Notes: generated by a model not told the origin, from the letters alone. Shown: positions 48,053-56,931, counted from the first letter of the stretch. The stretch is DNA of 64,000 nt from Amycolatopsis sp. A133 (GCF_031082405.1 NZ_JAVHJU010000015.1:186001-250000), one strand, 5' to 3'. Made by a program: numbers and translations.

Positions 48053-49059
48053 AACCGCCCCGCATCAAGCCCTTCCGGTCCCGCAACCCGATCGCCGTCG
48101 GCGCGGTGACCGCGCTGGTCATGGCGCTGATCGGCAGCGCGACCTTCTTCTCCGGCGACCTGCCGTTCATCGGCGGCGGCACCACGTACCGGGCCGAATT
48201 CCACGAAGCCGCCGGGCTCAAGCCGAACGACGAGGTCCGCGTGGCCGGGGTCAAGGTCGGCGAAGTCACCGACGTGCGGCTGGCCGGCGACCACGTCGAG
48301 GTGCTGTTCCGGGTCCGGGACACCTGGGTGGGCAACCGGACCACGGCGGCGATCAAGATCAAGACGCTGCTGGGTCAGAAGAACCTCGTGCTCGACCCGG
48401 TCGGCAACGGCGAGCTGAACCCGGACCAGCCGATCCCGGCCGAGCGCACGAGCTCGCCCTACGACGTCACCGAGGTGTTCAACGACCTGGCGAGCACCGT
48501 CGGGGCGATCGACACGAACCAGCTCGCGCAGGCGTTCCGCGTCCTGTCCGACACGCTCGGCGCATCGGCACCCCAGGACGTCAAGACGGCGTTCACCGGC
48601 GTCGCCGCACTGTCGCAGACGCTGGCTTCCCGCGACGAAGAGCTGGTCAAGCTGTTCCGCAACACCAACCAGGTCTCGAAGACGCTCGGCGAACGCTCCG
48701 GCCAGATCCAGGCGCTGATCCGCGACGGCAACACCCTGCTCACCGAGCTCAACGCGCGCAAGGACGCCATCGCGAAGCTGTTCACCGGCATCAAGAACCT
48801 CGCGATCCAGCTGCGCGGGCTGGTCGCGGACAACCAGCAGACCCTCGGCCCGGCGCTCGACCAGCTCGACCGCGTGGCGACCGTGCTGCAGCAGAACCAG
48901 GGGAAGCTGGAGGACAGCCTGCGCCTGGCCGGCCCGTTCTACCGGCTGCTCGGCAACGCCGTCGGCAACGGCCGGTGGATCGACACCTACATCTGCGGGC
49001 TCATCCCCACCGGCACCACGCCGGGCAGCTGCCTGCCACCGAAGAACGGGGGACGCTGA
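48049..49059 (+). CDS. mceC: Mce-family protein C
   Basis: A 336-residue protein from GTG 48049. The anchor is IAVGAVTALVMALIGSATFF, followed by an MCE domain (YRAEFHEAAGLKPNDEVRVAGVKVGEV ... LLGQKNLVLDPVG) and a helical region with repeated QxLxxRDEELxxLF-type heptads. The C-terminal tail has two Cys (DTYICGLIP, PGSCLPP). The stop overlaps the mceD ATG by one base. Confidence 0.92.
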   Translation: MKPPRIKPFRSRNPIAVGAVTALVMALIGSATFFSGDLPFIGGGTTYRAEFHEAAGLKPNDEVRVAGVKVGEVTDVRLAGDHVEVLFRVRDTWVGNRTTAAIKIKTLLGQKNLVLDPVGNGELNPDQPIPAERTSSPYDVTEVFNDLASTVGAIDTNQLAQAFRVLSDTLGASAPQDVKTAFTGVAALSQTLASRDEELVKLFRNTNQVSKTLGERSGQIQALIRDGNTLLTELNARKDAIAKLFTGIKNLAIQLRGLVADNQQTLGPALDQLDRVATVLQQNQGKLEDSLRLAGPFYRLLGNAVGNGRWIDTYICGLIPTGTTPGSCLPPKNGGR

Positions 49060-50087
49060 TGGCGCACCGGGAAGCCGCACTTTCACGTGAAAGTGCGCCA
49101 CTCGTCGATCTGGGGGCGCGGGCGCGATGGCGGACCCGGCTGCGGGCCCTCACCCTCGGCGTCGTGCTGGCGCTCGTCGTCTCGGCCGCGTGGCCGATCG
49201 CGACCGCGCCCGGCGAGCGGACGCTGACCGCGTACTTCAGCGCCGCCGTCGGCATCTACCCGAACTCGGACGTCCGCGTCCTCGGCGTCCCCATCGGGTC
49301 GGTGTCCAAGGTGGAGCCGAACGGCACCGACGTCAAGGTGACCATGACCCTGCGGCCCGACGTGCAGGTGCCCGCCGACGCCGGCGCCGTCGTCATCACC
49401 CCGAGCCTGGTCGCCGACCGGTACGTGCAGCTCACGCCCGTCTACCACGGCGGGCCGGAGCTGGGCGACGGCGCGTCGATCCCCCGGGAGCGCACCGCGA
49501 CCCCGGTCGAGGTCGACGACCTGCTGCACAGCCTCAACCAGCTGATGGCGGCCCTCGGCCCGCAGGGCGCCAACAAGGACGGCGCCGTCAGCGAAGTCCT
49601 GACCCGGTCGGCGGACTACCTGAACGGCACCGGGCAGACCATCGGCCAGGCGATCAAGAACCTCGGCGAGTTCGCCCGCACCGCGAGCGACTCGAAGGAC
49701 GACCTGTTCACCTCCGTCGACAACATCAGCAAGTTCACCGCGATGCTCGCCGCCAACGACGGCGAGGTGAAGCGGGCCATCGCGCAGATCGCGTCCCTCA
49801 GTGAAGTACTGGCCGCCCAGCGCGACCAGTTCTCCGGCGCGCTCACCGAGCTGACCCAGGCGCTGACCGTCGTCCAGGGGTTCATCAAGGACAACCGCGG
49901 CAAGGTCCAGTCCGATGTGGACAAGCTCGCCGACGTCACGAAGGTGCTCGTGAACCAGAAGGACTCCCTCGCCGAGGCGCTCGACGCGGCCCCGAACGCC
50001 CTGACGAACCTCCTGGGCGCCTACGACCGGGCGAACGGGACCATCGACGGCCGCGGCAACCTCCTCGAGTTCGCGGAGCCGAAATGA
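49059..50087 (+). CDS. mceD: Mce-family protein D with a repeat-encoded N-terminus
   Basis: The protein is 342 residues. The first 20 residues (MAHREAALSRESAPLVDL) include AALSRESA, encoded by the dispersed 20-base palindrome, before the anchor LTLGVVLALVVSAAWPIAT. The MCE domain (LTAYFSAAVGIYPNSDVRVLGVPIGSV ... SLVADRYVQLTPV) and helical region are normal. The repeat therefore sits in the cytosolic N-terminal tail, where insertion is tolerated. An internal start after the repeat would also work but lacks a clear Shine-Dalgarno. Confidence 0.9.
   Translation: MAHREAALSRESAPLVDLGARARWRTRLRALTLGVVLALVVSAAWPIATAPGERTLTAYFSAAVGIYPNSDVRVLGVPIGSVSKVEPNGTDVKVTMTLRPDVQVPADAGAVVITPSLVADRYVQLTPVYHGGPELGDGASIPRERTATPVEVDDLLHSLNQLMAALGPQGANKDGAVSEVLTRSADYLNGTGQTIGQAIKNLGEFARTASDSKDDLFTSVDNISKFTAMLAANDGEVKRAIAQIASLSEVLAAQRDQFSGALTELTQALTVVQGFIKDNRGKVQSDVDKLADVTKVLVNQKDSLAEALDAAPNALTNLLGAYDRANGTIDGRGNLLEFAEPK
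49077..49096. repeat. 20-base perfect palindrome, dispersed repeat family A, copy 3 (inside mceD)
   Basis: GCACTTTCACGTGAAAGTGC is identical to the copy at 13526-13545, 35 kb away. Here it lies within the first codons of mceD, in frame and without a stop. Confidence 0.9.
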
Positions 50088-51055
50088 AGTCACCGGTCAA
50101 GCTCGCCGCGGTGGTGGCCCTCGTGCTGGTCACCACCGGCTGCGGCAGCGGGGTGAGCGTCTACGACATCCCGCTGCCCGGCGGCGCCACCCTCGGCGAC
50201 CACCCCATCCACGTCACCGCGAGCTTCACGAACGTGCTGGACCTGGTGCCGCAGTCCGGGGTCAAGGTCAACGACGTCCCGGTCGGCCAGGTCGTCAAGG
50301 TCGAACTGGCCCCCGACGGGCGCAGCGCGCGCGTCGACCTGCTGCTCAACGGCGACGTCGACCTGCCGGGCAACGCCGTCGCCCGGCTGCGGCAGGCCAG
50401 CATCCTCGGCGAGAAGTTCGTCGAGCTCGCCCCGCCCGACGACGCGACGCCGTCGGGACGGCTCCTCGACGGCGCGACCATCCCGCTGGACCGCTCGACC
50501 CTGACCCCGGAGATCGAGGAGGTGTTCGGCGCACTTTCGCTGCTGCTCAACGGCGGCGGCGTGGCGCAGGTCCAGAACATCAGCCACCAGCTCAACGACG
50601 CGCTCGGCGGCAAGGAGACCGCGGCCCGCGAACTGCTGTCCAACCTGGACACCTTCGTGCAGGGCCTCGACGAACACCGCAGCGAGATCACGCGGGCCAT
50701 CGAGAGCGTCAACAAGCTGGCGGCGACCTTGAACGCGCACACCGACCAGATCACCACGACGCTCAACGGCCTGACGCCCGGCATCGGCGTCCTCAACGAG
50801 CAGCGGGAGGCGCTGGTCGGGATGCTCAAGTCCCTGGACGGGCTCACTTCGGTCGCCGTCGACACGGTCAACCGGAGCAAGGACGACCTGGTCGCCGACC
50901 TGAAGGCCCTCGAACCGCTGCTGCGGCGGCTGGCCGACTCCGGGGACAAGCTGCCCAAGGCGATGGAGCTGATCTTCACCTTCCCGTTCCCGGACGCGGC
51001 CCTCGACACCATCCGCGGCGACTACCTCAACGGCTTCCTCAAGGCGGGCCACTGA
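50084..51055 (+). CDS. mceE: Mce-family lipoprotein E (LprN-like)
   Basis: A 323-residue protein whose signal sequence ends in a lipobox-like LVTTGCGSG, so Cys20 is probably lipidated. The MCE domain is ITASFTNVLDLVPQ-like (here VTASFTNVLDLVPQSGVKVNDVPVGQVVKVEL ... ILGEKFVELAPP). MceE is the usual lipoprotein member of Mce operons and is expected to anchor to the outer face of the cytoplasmic membrane. It overlaps its neighbours by 4 and 1 bases. Confidence 0.92.
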   Translation: MKSPVKLAAVVALVLVTTGCGSGVSVYDIPLPGGATLGDHPIHVTASFTNVLDLVPQSGVKVNDVPVGQVVKVELAPDGRSARVDLLLNGDVDLPGNAVARLRQASILGEKFVELAPPDDATPSGRLLDGATIPLDRSTLTPEIEEVFGALSLLLNGGGVAQVQNISHQLNDALGGKETAARELLSNLDTFVQGLDEHRSEITRAIESVNKLAATLNAHTDQITTTLNGLTPGIGVLNEQREALVGMLKSLDGLTSVAVDTVNRSKDDLVADLKALEPLLRRLADSGDKLPKAMELIFTFPFPDAALDTIRGDYLNGFLKAGH

Positions 51056-52161
51056 TGCTGACCCGGTTCGTGCGCGCCCAGGTGACGATCTTCGTGGTCA
51101 TCGCCGTCGTCGGCGTCGCCTACGTCGGGGCCACCTACGCGGGGCTCGACAAGGTCTTCTTCGACCGCGGTTACACGGTCAGGGCGCAGTTCCCGACCGG
51201 CGGCGGCATCTTCACCAACGCCGAGGTCACCTACCGCGGGGTGCCGATCGGCCGCGTCGGGGAACTGCGGCTGACCCCGGCCGGGATGGAAGCCGACCTC
51301 AAGATCGACTCGGGCACCGCACCGGTCCCGGCCGACACCGAAGCTGTCGTCGCGAACCGCTCGGCCGTCGGCGAGCAGTACGTCGACCTGCGGCCGCGCA
51401 CCGACGGTGGCCCGAAGCTGCAGGACGGCTCGGTGATCACCCAGGCCGACACGAAGATCCCGCTGCCGGTCGACGTCGTCTTGTCGACAGTGGACTCCTT
51501 CGCCGCGTCGGTGCCCAAGCCCGCGCTGCGCACGGTCGTCGACGAGCTGTACAACGCGACCTCCGACGCCGGCCCGGCGCTGGACCAGCTGATCGGCCGC
51601 GGCATCGAATTCGTGCAGGCGGCGAGCGCGCACGTGGCGCCGCTGACGCGGTTCGTCACCGACGCGCACACGGTGCTCGACACCCAGGTGCAGCAGGCCG
51701 GCGCGATCCGCAGCTTCGGCGCCAACGCAAAACTGCTGGCGTCGACGCTGAAGCAGTCCGACGGCGACCTGCGCACCCTGATCCCGGCGGTGCCCGCCGC
51801 CGCGAACGAGGTCGGCGCGCTGATCCGCGACGCCGGCCCGGAGCTGGGCGTGCTGCTGGCGAACCTGCTGACCACCGCGGACGTCCTGGAAACCCGCCAG
51901 GACGGCATCCGGCAGCTGCTGATCACCGCGCCGCAGGCGGTCGCCGCGGGCAGCGCGATCGTGCGGCCGGACGGCGTCCACATCGGGCTGTCGCTGACGT
52001 TTTTCGATCCACCGCCGTGCACCACCGGGTACACGACGCCGTACCGCAACGGCCTCGACACGTCGGTCCGCCCGCTGAACACGGCCGCGCGCTGCGCGCT
52101 GCCCAAGGGCGACCCGACGAACGTGCGGGGCTCGCAGAACGCACCGGGAGGACGGCCGTGA
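51055..52161 (+). CDS. mceF: Mce-family protein F
   Basis: The 368-residue protein has the anchor QVTIFVVIAVVGVAYVGATY, then an MCE domain (VRAQFPTGGGIFTNAEVTYRGVPIGRVGEL ... AVGEQYVDLRP) and a helical region. The C-terminal tail carries Cys in DPPPCTTGY and AARCALPKG. It is the sixth and last mce gene and completes a single standard mceA-F set. The stop overlaps the next GTG start. Confidence 0.92.
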   Translation: MLTRFVRAQVTIFVVIAVVGVAYVGATYAGLDKVFFDRGYTVRAQFPTGGGIFTNAEVTYRGVPIGRVGELRLTPAGMEADLKIDSGTAPVPADTEAVVANRSAVGEQYVDLRPRTDGGPKLQDGSVITQADTKIPLPVDVVLSTVDSFAASVPKPALRTVVDELYNATSDAGPALDQLIGRGIEFVQAASAHVAPLTRFVTDAHTVLDTQVQQAGAIRSFGANAKLLASTLKQSDGDLRTLIPAVPAAANEVGALIRDAGPELGVLLANLLTTADVLETRQDGIRQLLITAPQAVAAGSAIVRPDGVHIGLSLTFFDPPPCTTGYTTPYRNGLDTSVRPLNTAARCALPKGDPTNVRGSQNAPGGRP

Positions 52162-52664
52162 AGATCTTCGCGTGGCTGGCGCCGGCGGCCGCGGTGTGCG
52201 CGACCGCCGTGGCCGGGTGGTCGGGGTTCACCTGGTGGCAGGCGGCGCACGACGACGGCGTCGCGCGCGCGGTCGTCCGGGAACAGGCACTGCAGGCGGG
52301 CCGGACGGCCGTCGCCGGGCTGACCACTTTGGACTACCGGCAGGCCGCGCCGGGCTACCAGCACTGGCTGGACCTCTCCGGCGGCGCGTTGCACGACGAG
52401 CTCGCGGCCGGCCGCCAGGGCAGCCTCGACCGGATCGCCCAGGCCAAGACCGTCACCACCGGCAAGGTGACCGACGCCGCGGTGACCGAAGTGGACACCG
52501 GGGCGGGCACGGCGAAGCTGATCGCCTCGGTCGAGCTGGTCGTGGCCCCGGACGGCGGGGACGCCGTGACCAAACGCAACCGGTTCCAGGCCGACCTGAC
52601 CCGCGGGCCGGACGGCTGGCGCGTCACCGGGCTCGGCCAGGTTCCCGCCGGGGAGGCACCGTGA
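52158..52664 (+). CDS. Mce-associated membrane protein 1
   Basis: A 168-residue protein with one N-terminal membrane segment (LAPAAAVCATAVAGWSGFTWW) and an extracytoplasmic alpha/beta (SnoaL/NTF2-like) domain: TTLDYRQAAPGYQHWLDLSGGALHDEL and a C-terminal DGWRVTGLGQV strand. Mce-associated (Mas) proteins follow mceF in most actinobacteria and are thought to stabilise the complex. GTG is the start, with GGGAGG upstream. Confidence 0.9.
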   Translation: MKIFAWLAPAAAVCATAVAGWSGFTWWQAAHDDGVARAVVREQALQAGRTAVAGLTTLDYRQAAPGYQHWLDLSGGALHDELAAGRQGSLDRIAQAKTVTTGKVTDAAVTEVDTGAGTAKLIASVELVVAPDGGDAVTKRNRFQADLTRGPDGWRVTGLGQVPAGEAP

Positions 52665-53275
52665 AGACAGCGACGAAGAAACGCCCGGTGAAGGTGGCCG
52701 GCCGCCACCACGAGGACCCGGACTCTCGTGAGTGGCAAGGCGGGTTAGAACCCGCTTTACCACTCACGACCACCGGGCCACGGCGGCGGGTGCGGGTGGT
52801 GCTTGCGGTGGTGGCCGCGCTCATGGCCGGTCTCGCGGTGTGGTTCACGCTCGAGGCGCGGAGCACGAACGCCGTCGTCGCGCACAACGCGGCCCTTTCC
52901 GACGTCGCCGGGACCGCGGACGCCGGGAAGCAGATCGGTGCCGCGCTCGGCACGGTCTTCTCCTACCGCTACGACGACCCGGCCAAGAGCGAACAGGCGG
53001 CGAAGGACGTCCTCACCGGACCCGCCCTCGCGCAGTACGAACAGCTCTTCGGCCAGGTGCGCAAGCTGGCCGCCGACCAGAAGCTCGTGGTCACCTCCAC
53101 CGCCGTCGCGTCCGGGGTGAAGCTCCTGGACGGTGACCGGGCGGCGGTGCTGGTGTTCCTCGACCAGACCGGCACGAGAGGCGACGGGCAGCGCAGCACC
53201 GGCGCCGCCCAGCTGAGCGTCACGGCCGAGCGCGTCGCCGGGAAGTGGCGCGTCACCGGGATGTCCGCCGCCTGA
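52661..53275 (+). CDS. Mce-associated membrane protein 2 with an inserted hairpin repeat
   Basis: The 204-residue protein has the membrane segment VVLAVVAALMAGLAVWFTL and a periplasmic Mas domain (TVFSYRYDDPAKSEQAAKDVL, ending GKWRVTGMSAA). Its cytosolic N-terminus contains DSREWQGGLEPALPLTTT, which is encoded by a long hairpin-forming repeat at 52726-52769. The repeat keeps the frame open. Without it the N-terminal tail would be about 15 residues shorter. GTG overlaps the previous stop. Confidence 0.88.
   Translation: MKTATKKRPVKVAGRHHEDPDSREWQGGLEPALPLTTTGPRRRVRVVLAVVAALMAGLAVWFTLEARSTNAVVAHNAALSDVAGTADAGKQIGAALGTVFSYRYDDPAKSEQAAKDVLTGPALAQYEQLFGQVRKLAADQKLVVTSTAVASGVKLLDGDRAAVLVFLDQTGTRGDGQRSTGAAQLSVTAERVAGKWRVTGMSAA
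52726..52769. repeat. Hairpin-forming repeat inside the second Mce-associated gene
   Basis: Two 21-base arms (52726-52746 and 52749-52769) are complementary except at two positions, with a two-base loop. The arms read TCGTGAGTGG...GCGGGTT and the reverse. It looks like a mobile palindromic unit (family B) lodged in frame in a coding region. Confidence 0.85.
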
Positions 53276-53292
53276 GGATGCGCGAGGAACCC

Positions 53293-54561
53293 ATGCTGAC
53301 GACCCTCTCGAAGCTGCTGACCCGCCGCGCCGCGGTGGCGGGCGAGGAGACGGCGATGACCTGGCCCGGCACCCGCGTCACGGTGACCTGGGCCGAGCTG
53401 GACCGCCGGGTCACCGCCGTCGCCGCGGCCCTGCGCCGGGTCGCCGAGCCGGGGCAGCGGGCGGCGATCTTCGCCGCGCCGTCACCCGGCTACGTCGTCG
53501 CGTTCCTGGGCGTGCTGCGGGCCGGCCTGGTCGCGATCCCCGCCGGACCGGACCACCGGGCCCGCGTCCTCGCCGACGCCGAGCCGTCGATCGTGCTCGC
53601 GACCGCGGACACCGTGGCCGCGACCCGGCGCTTCCTTTCCACTTTGGACACCTGCGGGCACCGCGTGCTCGCGGTCGACGCCGTCCCGGACGCTCCCGGC
53701 TTCGCCGAGGTCCCGCGTTCGCCCGAGGACGTCGCCTACCTGCAGTACCCGGGCGGGGTGATGGTCACGCACGCGAACATCGTGGCCAATGCGCGGCAGG
53801 CGGCTCAGGTGCTGGGACGGCGCGTCGTCGTCAGCAGGCTGCCGCCGAGCGATCCACTGGGCCTGCTGCTCGGGGTGGCCGTGCCGATCGTCGCGGGCCT
53901 GCCGGCGGTGCTCGGCGAGGACCTCCCCGCCGATCCGGCGGGATCCGGCACGCTGGTGCGCGCCGACGACCCGGACCTGGACCGGCTCCGGGCCGCGTTC
54001 GCTCCCGGGGTGCTGCGGACGTGTTACGTCGTCGCCGAAGCGACCGCGCTGGTCGCTTGTGGACAGCCGGCCGGCCAGCGGGTTGCGATCGTCGACCGCG
54101 ACGGACGGCGGGTGCCCGCGGGCGAAGCCGGCGAAATCTGGGTGAGCGGGCCGAACGTCGCCCGTGGCTACTGGAGACGGCCCGAGGAGTCCGCACGGGT
54201 CTTCTGCGCCCTCATCACCGGTGACGACGAGCCGCGGTGGTGGCTGCGGACCGGTGACCAAGGCTTCCTGGACCCTTCGGGAGAGCTGTGCGTGACCGGC
54301 CGTGGTCTCGTCGCCGGACATCGCCCGGAGGAGCTCGAAGCGACGGCCGAGCAGGCGCACCCGGCCATCCGGCCGCGTGCGGCCTCGGCGTTCACCGTCC
54401 CCGGGGGCCAAGCCGTGGTGGTGCTGGAGCTGGCCGACGGCGCCGTCCCGCCGCGCGGCGAGGTCGAACGGGCGGTGCGGCACGCGGTGTCGGCGCGGCA
54501 CGGGCTGACGTTGCGCAGAGTCGTCGTGCTCCAGTCCTCCCTCGGGGACGGCCTGTGGTGA
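53293..54561 (+). CDS. Fatty-acyl-AMP-ligase-like protein lacking the ATP-binding loop
   Basis: A 422-residue protein from ATG 53293 after GAGGAA (ATG 53278 possible). It follows the FAAL/AMP-ligase layout (TVTWAELDRRVTAVAAALRR, VAYLQY, VMVTHANIVAN, AGEIWVSGPNVARGYWRRPEES, RTGDQGFLDPSGELCVTGR). The glycine- and serine-rich P-loop (TSGST...P) that should stand between Tyr152 and VMVTHAN is replaced by PGG, the segment before GQPAGQRVAIVD is shortened, and the C-terminal Lys domain stops at SLGDGLW. It is probably catalytically dead yet open over 422 codons. It directly follows the Mce-associated genes. Confidence 0.8.
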   Translation: MLTTLSKLLTRRAAVAGEETAMTWPGTRVTVTWAELDRRVTAVAAALRRVAEPGQRAAIFAAPSPGYVVAFLGVLRAGLVAIPAGPDHRARVLADAEPSIVLATADTVAATRRFLSTLDTCGHRVLAVDAVPDAPGFAEVPRSPEDVAYLQYPGGVMVTHANIVANARQAAQVLGRRVVVSRLPPSDPLGLLLGVAVPIVAGLPAVLGEDLPADPAGSGTLVRADDPDLDRLRAAFAPGVLRTCYVVAEATALVACGQPAGQRVAIVDRDGRRVPAGEAGEIWVSGPNVARGYWRRPEESARVFCALITGDDEPRWWLRTGDQGFLDPSGELCVTGRGLVAGHRPEELEATAEQAHPAIRPRAASAFTVPGGQAVVVLELADGAVPPRGEVERAVRHAVSARHGLTLRRVVVLQSSLGDGLW

Positions 54562-55691
54562 CCGGGCCGGCGGAACGTGCGCTGTCGCCGGGCGTCCCGT
54601 TCGCCACCACGTCCTTCGAGGTGACCTGGCCCGAGGTGCCGCTGCCGCCGGTTCCGGCGGCCGGGCCGGGCGCGTGGCTGCTGCTCACCGACGAGCATCC
54701 GGCGGCGCTCGGCCGGGCCGTCGCGCTCGCACTGACGCTGGCCGCGGCGGGCGACGAGGCGCTTTCGCTGCCGCGCGACGACCTCGACGAGCTGCCCGGG
54801 TTCCTGACCGGGAGGGCGGTGCGCGGCGTCGTCTTCCTCACCGGGTCGCCGTACGCCTACCACGACCCGGAGGCCGCCCAGGAGCTGCTGCTTTCGGTGC
54901 TGGCGGTGGTCGACCGCCTCGGCCCCGGCGTCCGGTTCCACCTGCTCACGCAGTCGGGCGGCGAGCCAGGGCTGGTGTTCCTGCGCGGGCTGGTGCGGGT
55001 GCTGGCGGTCGAACGGCCGCAGCTGCGGGCGAGCCTGGTCGACTTCGACGCCCGGTCCGATGTGGACGTCCTGGCGCGTGAGCTGCGGTCGGACGCCTCG
55101 GACGACGAAGTGTGCTGGCGACACGACGTCCGGTACGCGGCGCGGCTGACCCGCGTGCCGTGCGTTCCCGACGTGCCGGCCGGGCCGGGCGCGTACGTGG
55201 TCACGGGCGGGCTCGGGCCGTCGGCCGCGCGGTGGTTGGCGGACACGGGGGCGACCCGCATCGTCCTGTGCGGACGCCCCGCCGCCGGATCGCCCGATGC
55301 GGACGTGGTGGTGATCCCCGGGGACATCGCCGAGCCGGGCGTGGCGGAGCGGCTGGTGTCGGCCGCGACGGCGGACGGCCTGCCGCTGCGGGGGATCGTG
55401 CACACGGCGGGCGTGCTCGCCGACGACACCGAGGCCGGCTGGCGGCCCCGGGTGCTCGGCGCACGACGGCTGCACGAGGCGACCGCGGACACCCCGCCGG
55501 ACTGGTGGCTGCTGTGTTCGTCGGCCACGGCGTTGTTCGGTGCCCCGGGCGGCACGTCCCGCGCCACGGAGGACGCCTGGCTGGAGGCGTTCGCGGCCTG
55601 GCGCCGCTCCCGCGGTCTGCCCGCCACGATCGTCCAGGTCGCCGCCGGCCGCCTCCTCGCCCTGCCCCGCCCTTACTTCTCCGCCCTCTGA
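54558..55691 (+). CDS. Degenerate PKS ketoreductase-like protein
   Basis: A 377-residue protein from GTG 54558 (GTGA overlap with the FAAL-like gene). Its N-terminal half resembles the structural half of a PKS ketoreductase domain (RAVRGVVFLTGSPYAYHDPEAAQELLLSVLAVV, LVFLRGLVRVLAVERPQLRASLVD). The C-terminal half starts AYVVTGGLGPSAARWLADTGATRIVL, where the usual TGGLGGLG motif has lost several residues. LRGIVHTAGVLAD and LLCSSATALFG remain, but the Ser-Tyr-Asn order ends atypically. Function is doubtful; with its partner it looks like a fragmented FAAL-PKS assembly. Confidence 0.75.
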   Translation: MTGPAERALSPGVPFATTSFEVTWPEVPLPPVPAAGPGAWLLLTDEHPAALGRAVALALTLAAAGDEALSLPRDDLDELPGFLTGRAVRGVVFLTGSPYAYHDPEAAQELLLSVLAVVDRLGPGVRFHLLTQSGGEPGLVFLRGLVRVLAVERPQLRASLVDFDARSDVDVLARELRSDASDDEVCWRHDVRYAARLTRVPCVPDVPAGPGAYVVTGGLGPSAARWLADTGATRIVLCGRPAAGSPDADVVVIPGDIAEPGVAERLVSAATADGLPLRGIVHTAGVLADDTEAGWRPRVLGARRLHEATADTPPDWWLLCSSATALFGAPGGTSRATEDAWLEAFAAWRRSRGLPATIVQVAAGRLLALPRPYFSAL

Positions 55692-55700
55692 GCCGGCCCG

Positions 55701-56918
55701 TCAGGGGAGGGTGGCGCGGAGGGCGAGGATCATCTCGAAGCGGTCGTCCGGGTTGCGGAGGTGGTCCGCGAACAGGGTTTCCAGCTCCTGGGCCCGGGCG
55801 CGGACCGTCTGCGGGTGGATCGCGAGGCGGTCGGCGATCTCGCGGACGTTGCCGCACGTCTCCAGCCACGCGAGCAACGTGTGGGCCAGCCGGTTGTACT
55901 GCTTCGGGGTCAACGCCGTCAGCGGGGCGAGCCGGCGCCGGGACACCTCCGTGACGAGGAACGGCTCCTTGCGCAGCCACAGCGTCGCGAGGTGGTCTTC
56001 GCACCAGGTCAGCGGCTCGTCCGGGAGCACTTCCGCCGCCACCAGGCGCAACGCCTCCTGCGCCGTCGCCAGCGACCGGCCCGCCTGCCGCGGCGGCACC
56101 GGCGGCCCCACCGCGGCCCGGTGCCCGGCCAGCGCCGCGGCCAGCGCGTGCCGGTCCGCGGGCGCGGGCAGCAGCAGCCGCGGGGTGCCGTCTTCGAGGT
56201 CCTCCAGCGCCTCCAGTGTCTCCAGCCCGGTGACCTCGGCGGGCCCGTCGAGGGCCACCGCGACGAGCCGGTGCGGCAACGGCCACTCGGCCGCCGTCGC
56301 GGCTTCCTGGACCGTCCGCGACGGCGACGGCGGGTCCGCCAGCAGCAGGTCCAGCAGCCGGCGTCGCCGTCGTTCCAGCGCGCCCGCTGCCCGTGCCTGC
56401 GCCGCCGCGTGCCCTTCGATCGACAGCGCGGACAGTTCGTCGATGTAGGCGAAGATCGCCTCGGCCAGCAGGCACAGCGTTGCCGACGGCACGCCGGCCC
56501 GCGTCCCCACCTCGGCCATCCGCCGCCAGGTCACCCGCGCGCCGACCCGGTAGGCGGCCTGCAGGACGTCGAGGTTGCGGCCCTGCGCGAGCTCGTGCAC
56601 GCCGAGCCCGACGAACACCTGCCGGCGCTCGTCCGGCACCGGGCCGGACGCGGCGATCCGGTCGATGAACTGCAGGATCGCCGCCTGGACGCCGGTCCGC
56701 AGCGCCTTGCCGAACGCGCCGTCGAGGGGCCGCGCGTAGTCCGGGATGGTCCGCTGGATCTCGCGCAGCACCTCGTCGGCGACGTCCAGCAGCCGCGGCC
56801 GGAACACCGCGGCCAGCTCGCGGGGGAGCATGGCCCACAGCTGTCCCGGCCGGCCGTCGCCGCCGAGCATCGGTCCGAAGTTCGTTTCGACGGGCGGTCC
56901 CGTCATCGCCCACCCCAT
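55701..56918 (-). CDS. PucR/CdaR-type transcriptional regulator 1
   Basis: A 405-residue protein (ATG 56918; ATG 56906 after GGGGTGGG is an alternative). RNLDVLQAAYRVGARVTWRRMAE and AEAIFAYIDELSALSIEGHAAAQ form the helical sensor part shared by the four paralogues here. The C-terminal helix-turn-helix is NVREIADRLAIHPQTVRARAQELE. Members of this family in Rhodococcus and Mycobacterium often flank mce or sterol genes. It is 13 bases downstream of regulator 2 on the same strand and converges on the mce-linked operon with 9 bases between the stops. Confidence 0.9.
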   Translation of the reverse strand: MGWAMTGPPVETNFGPMLGGDGRPGQLWAMLPRELAAVFRPRLLDVADEVLREIQRTIPDYARPLDGAFGKALRTGVQAAILQFIDRIAASGPVPDERRQVFVGLGVHELAQGRNLDVLQAAYRVGARVTWRRMAEVGTRAGVPSATLCLLAEAIFAYIDELSALSIEGHAAAQARAAGALERRRRRLLDLLLADPPSPSRTVQEAATAAEWPLPHRLVAVALDGPAEVTGLETLEALEDLEDGTPRLLLPAPADRHALAAALAGHRAAVGPPVPPRQAGRSLATAQEALRLVAAEVLPDEPLTWCEDHLATLWLRKEPFLVTEVSRRRLAPLTALTPKQYNRLAHTLLAWLETCGNVREIADRLAIHPQTVRARAQELETLFADHLRNPDDRFEMILALRATLP

Positions 56919-56931
56919 TGTGGAAGAGGAG

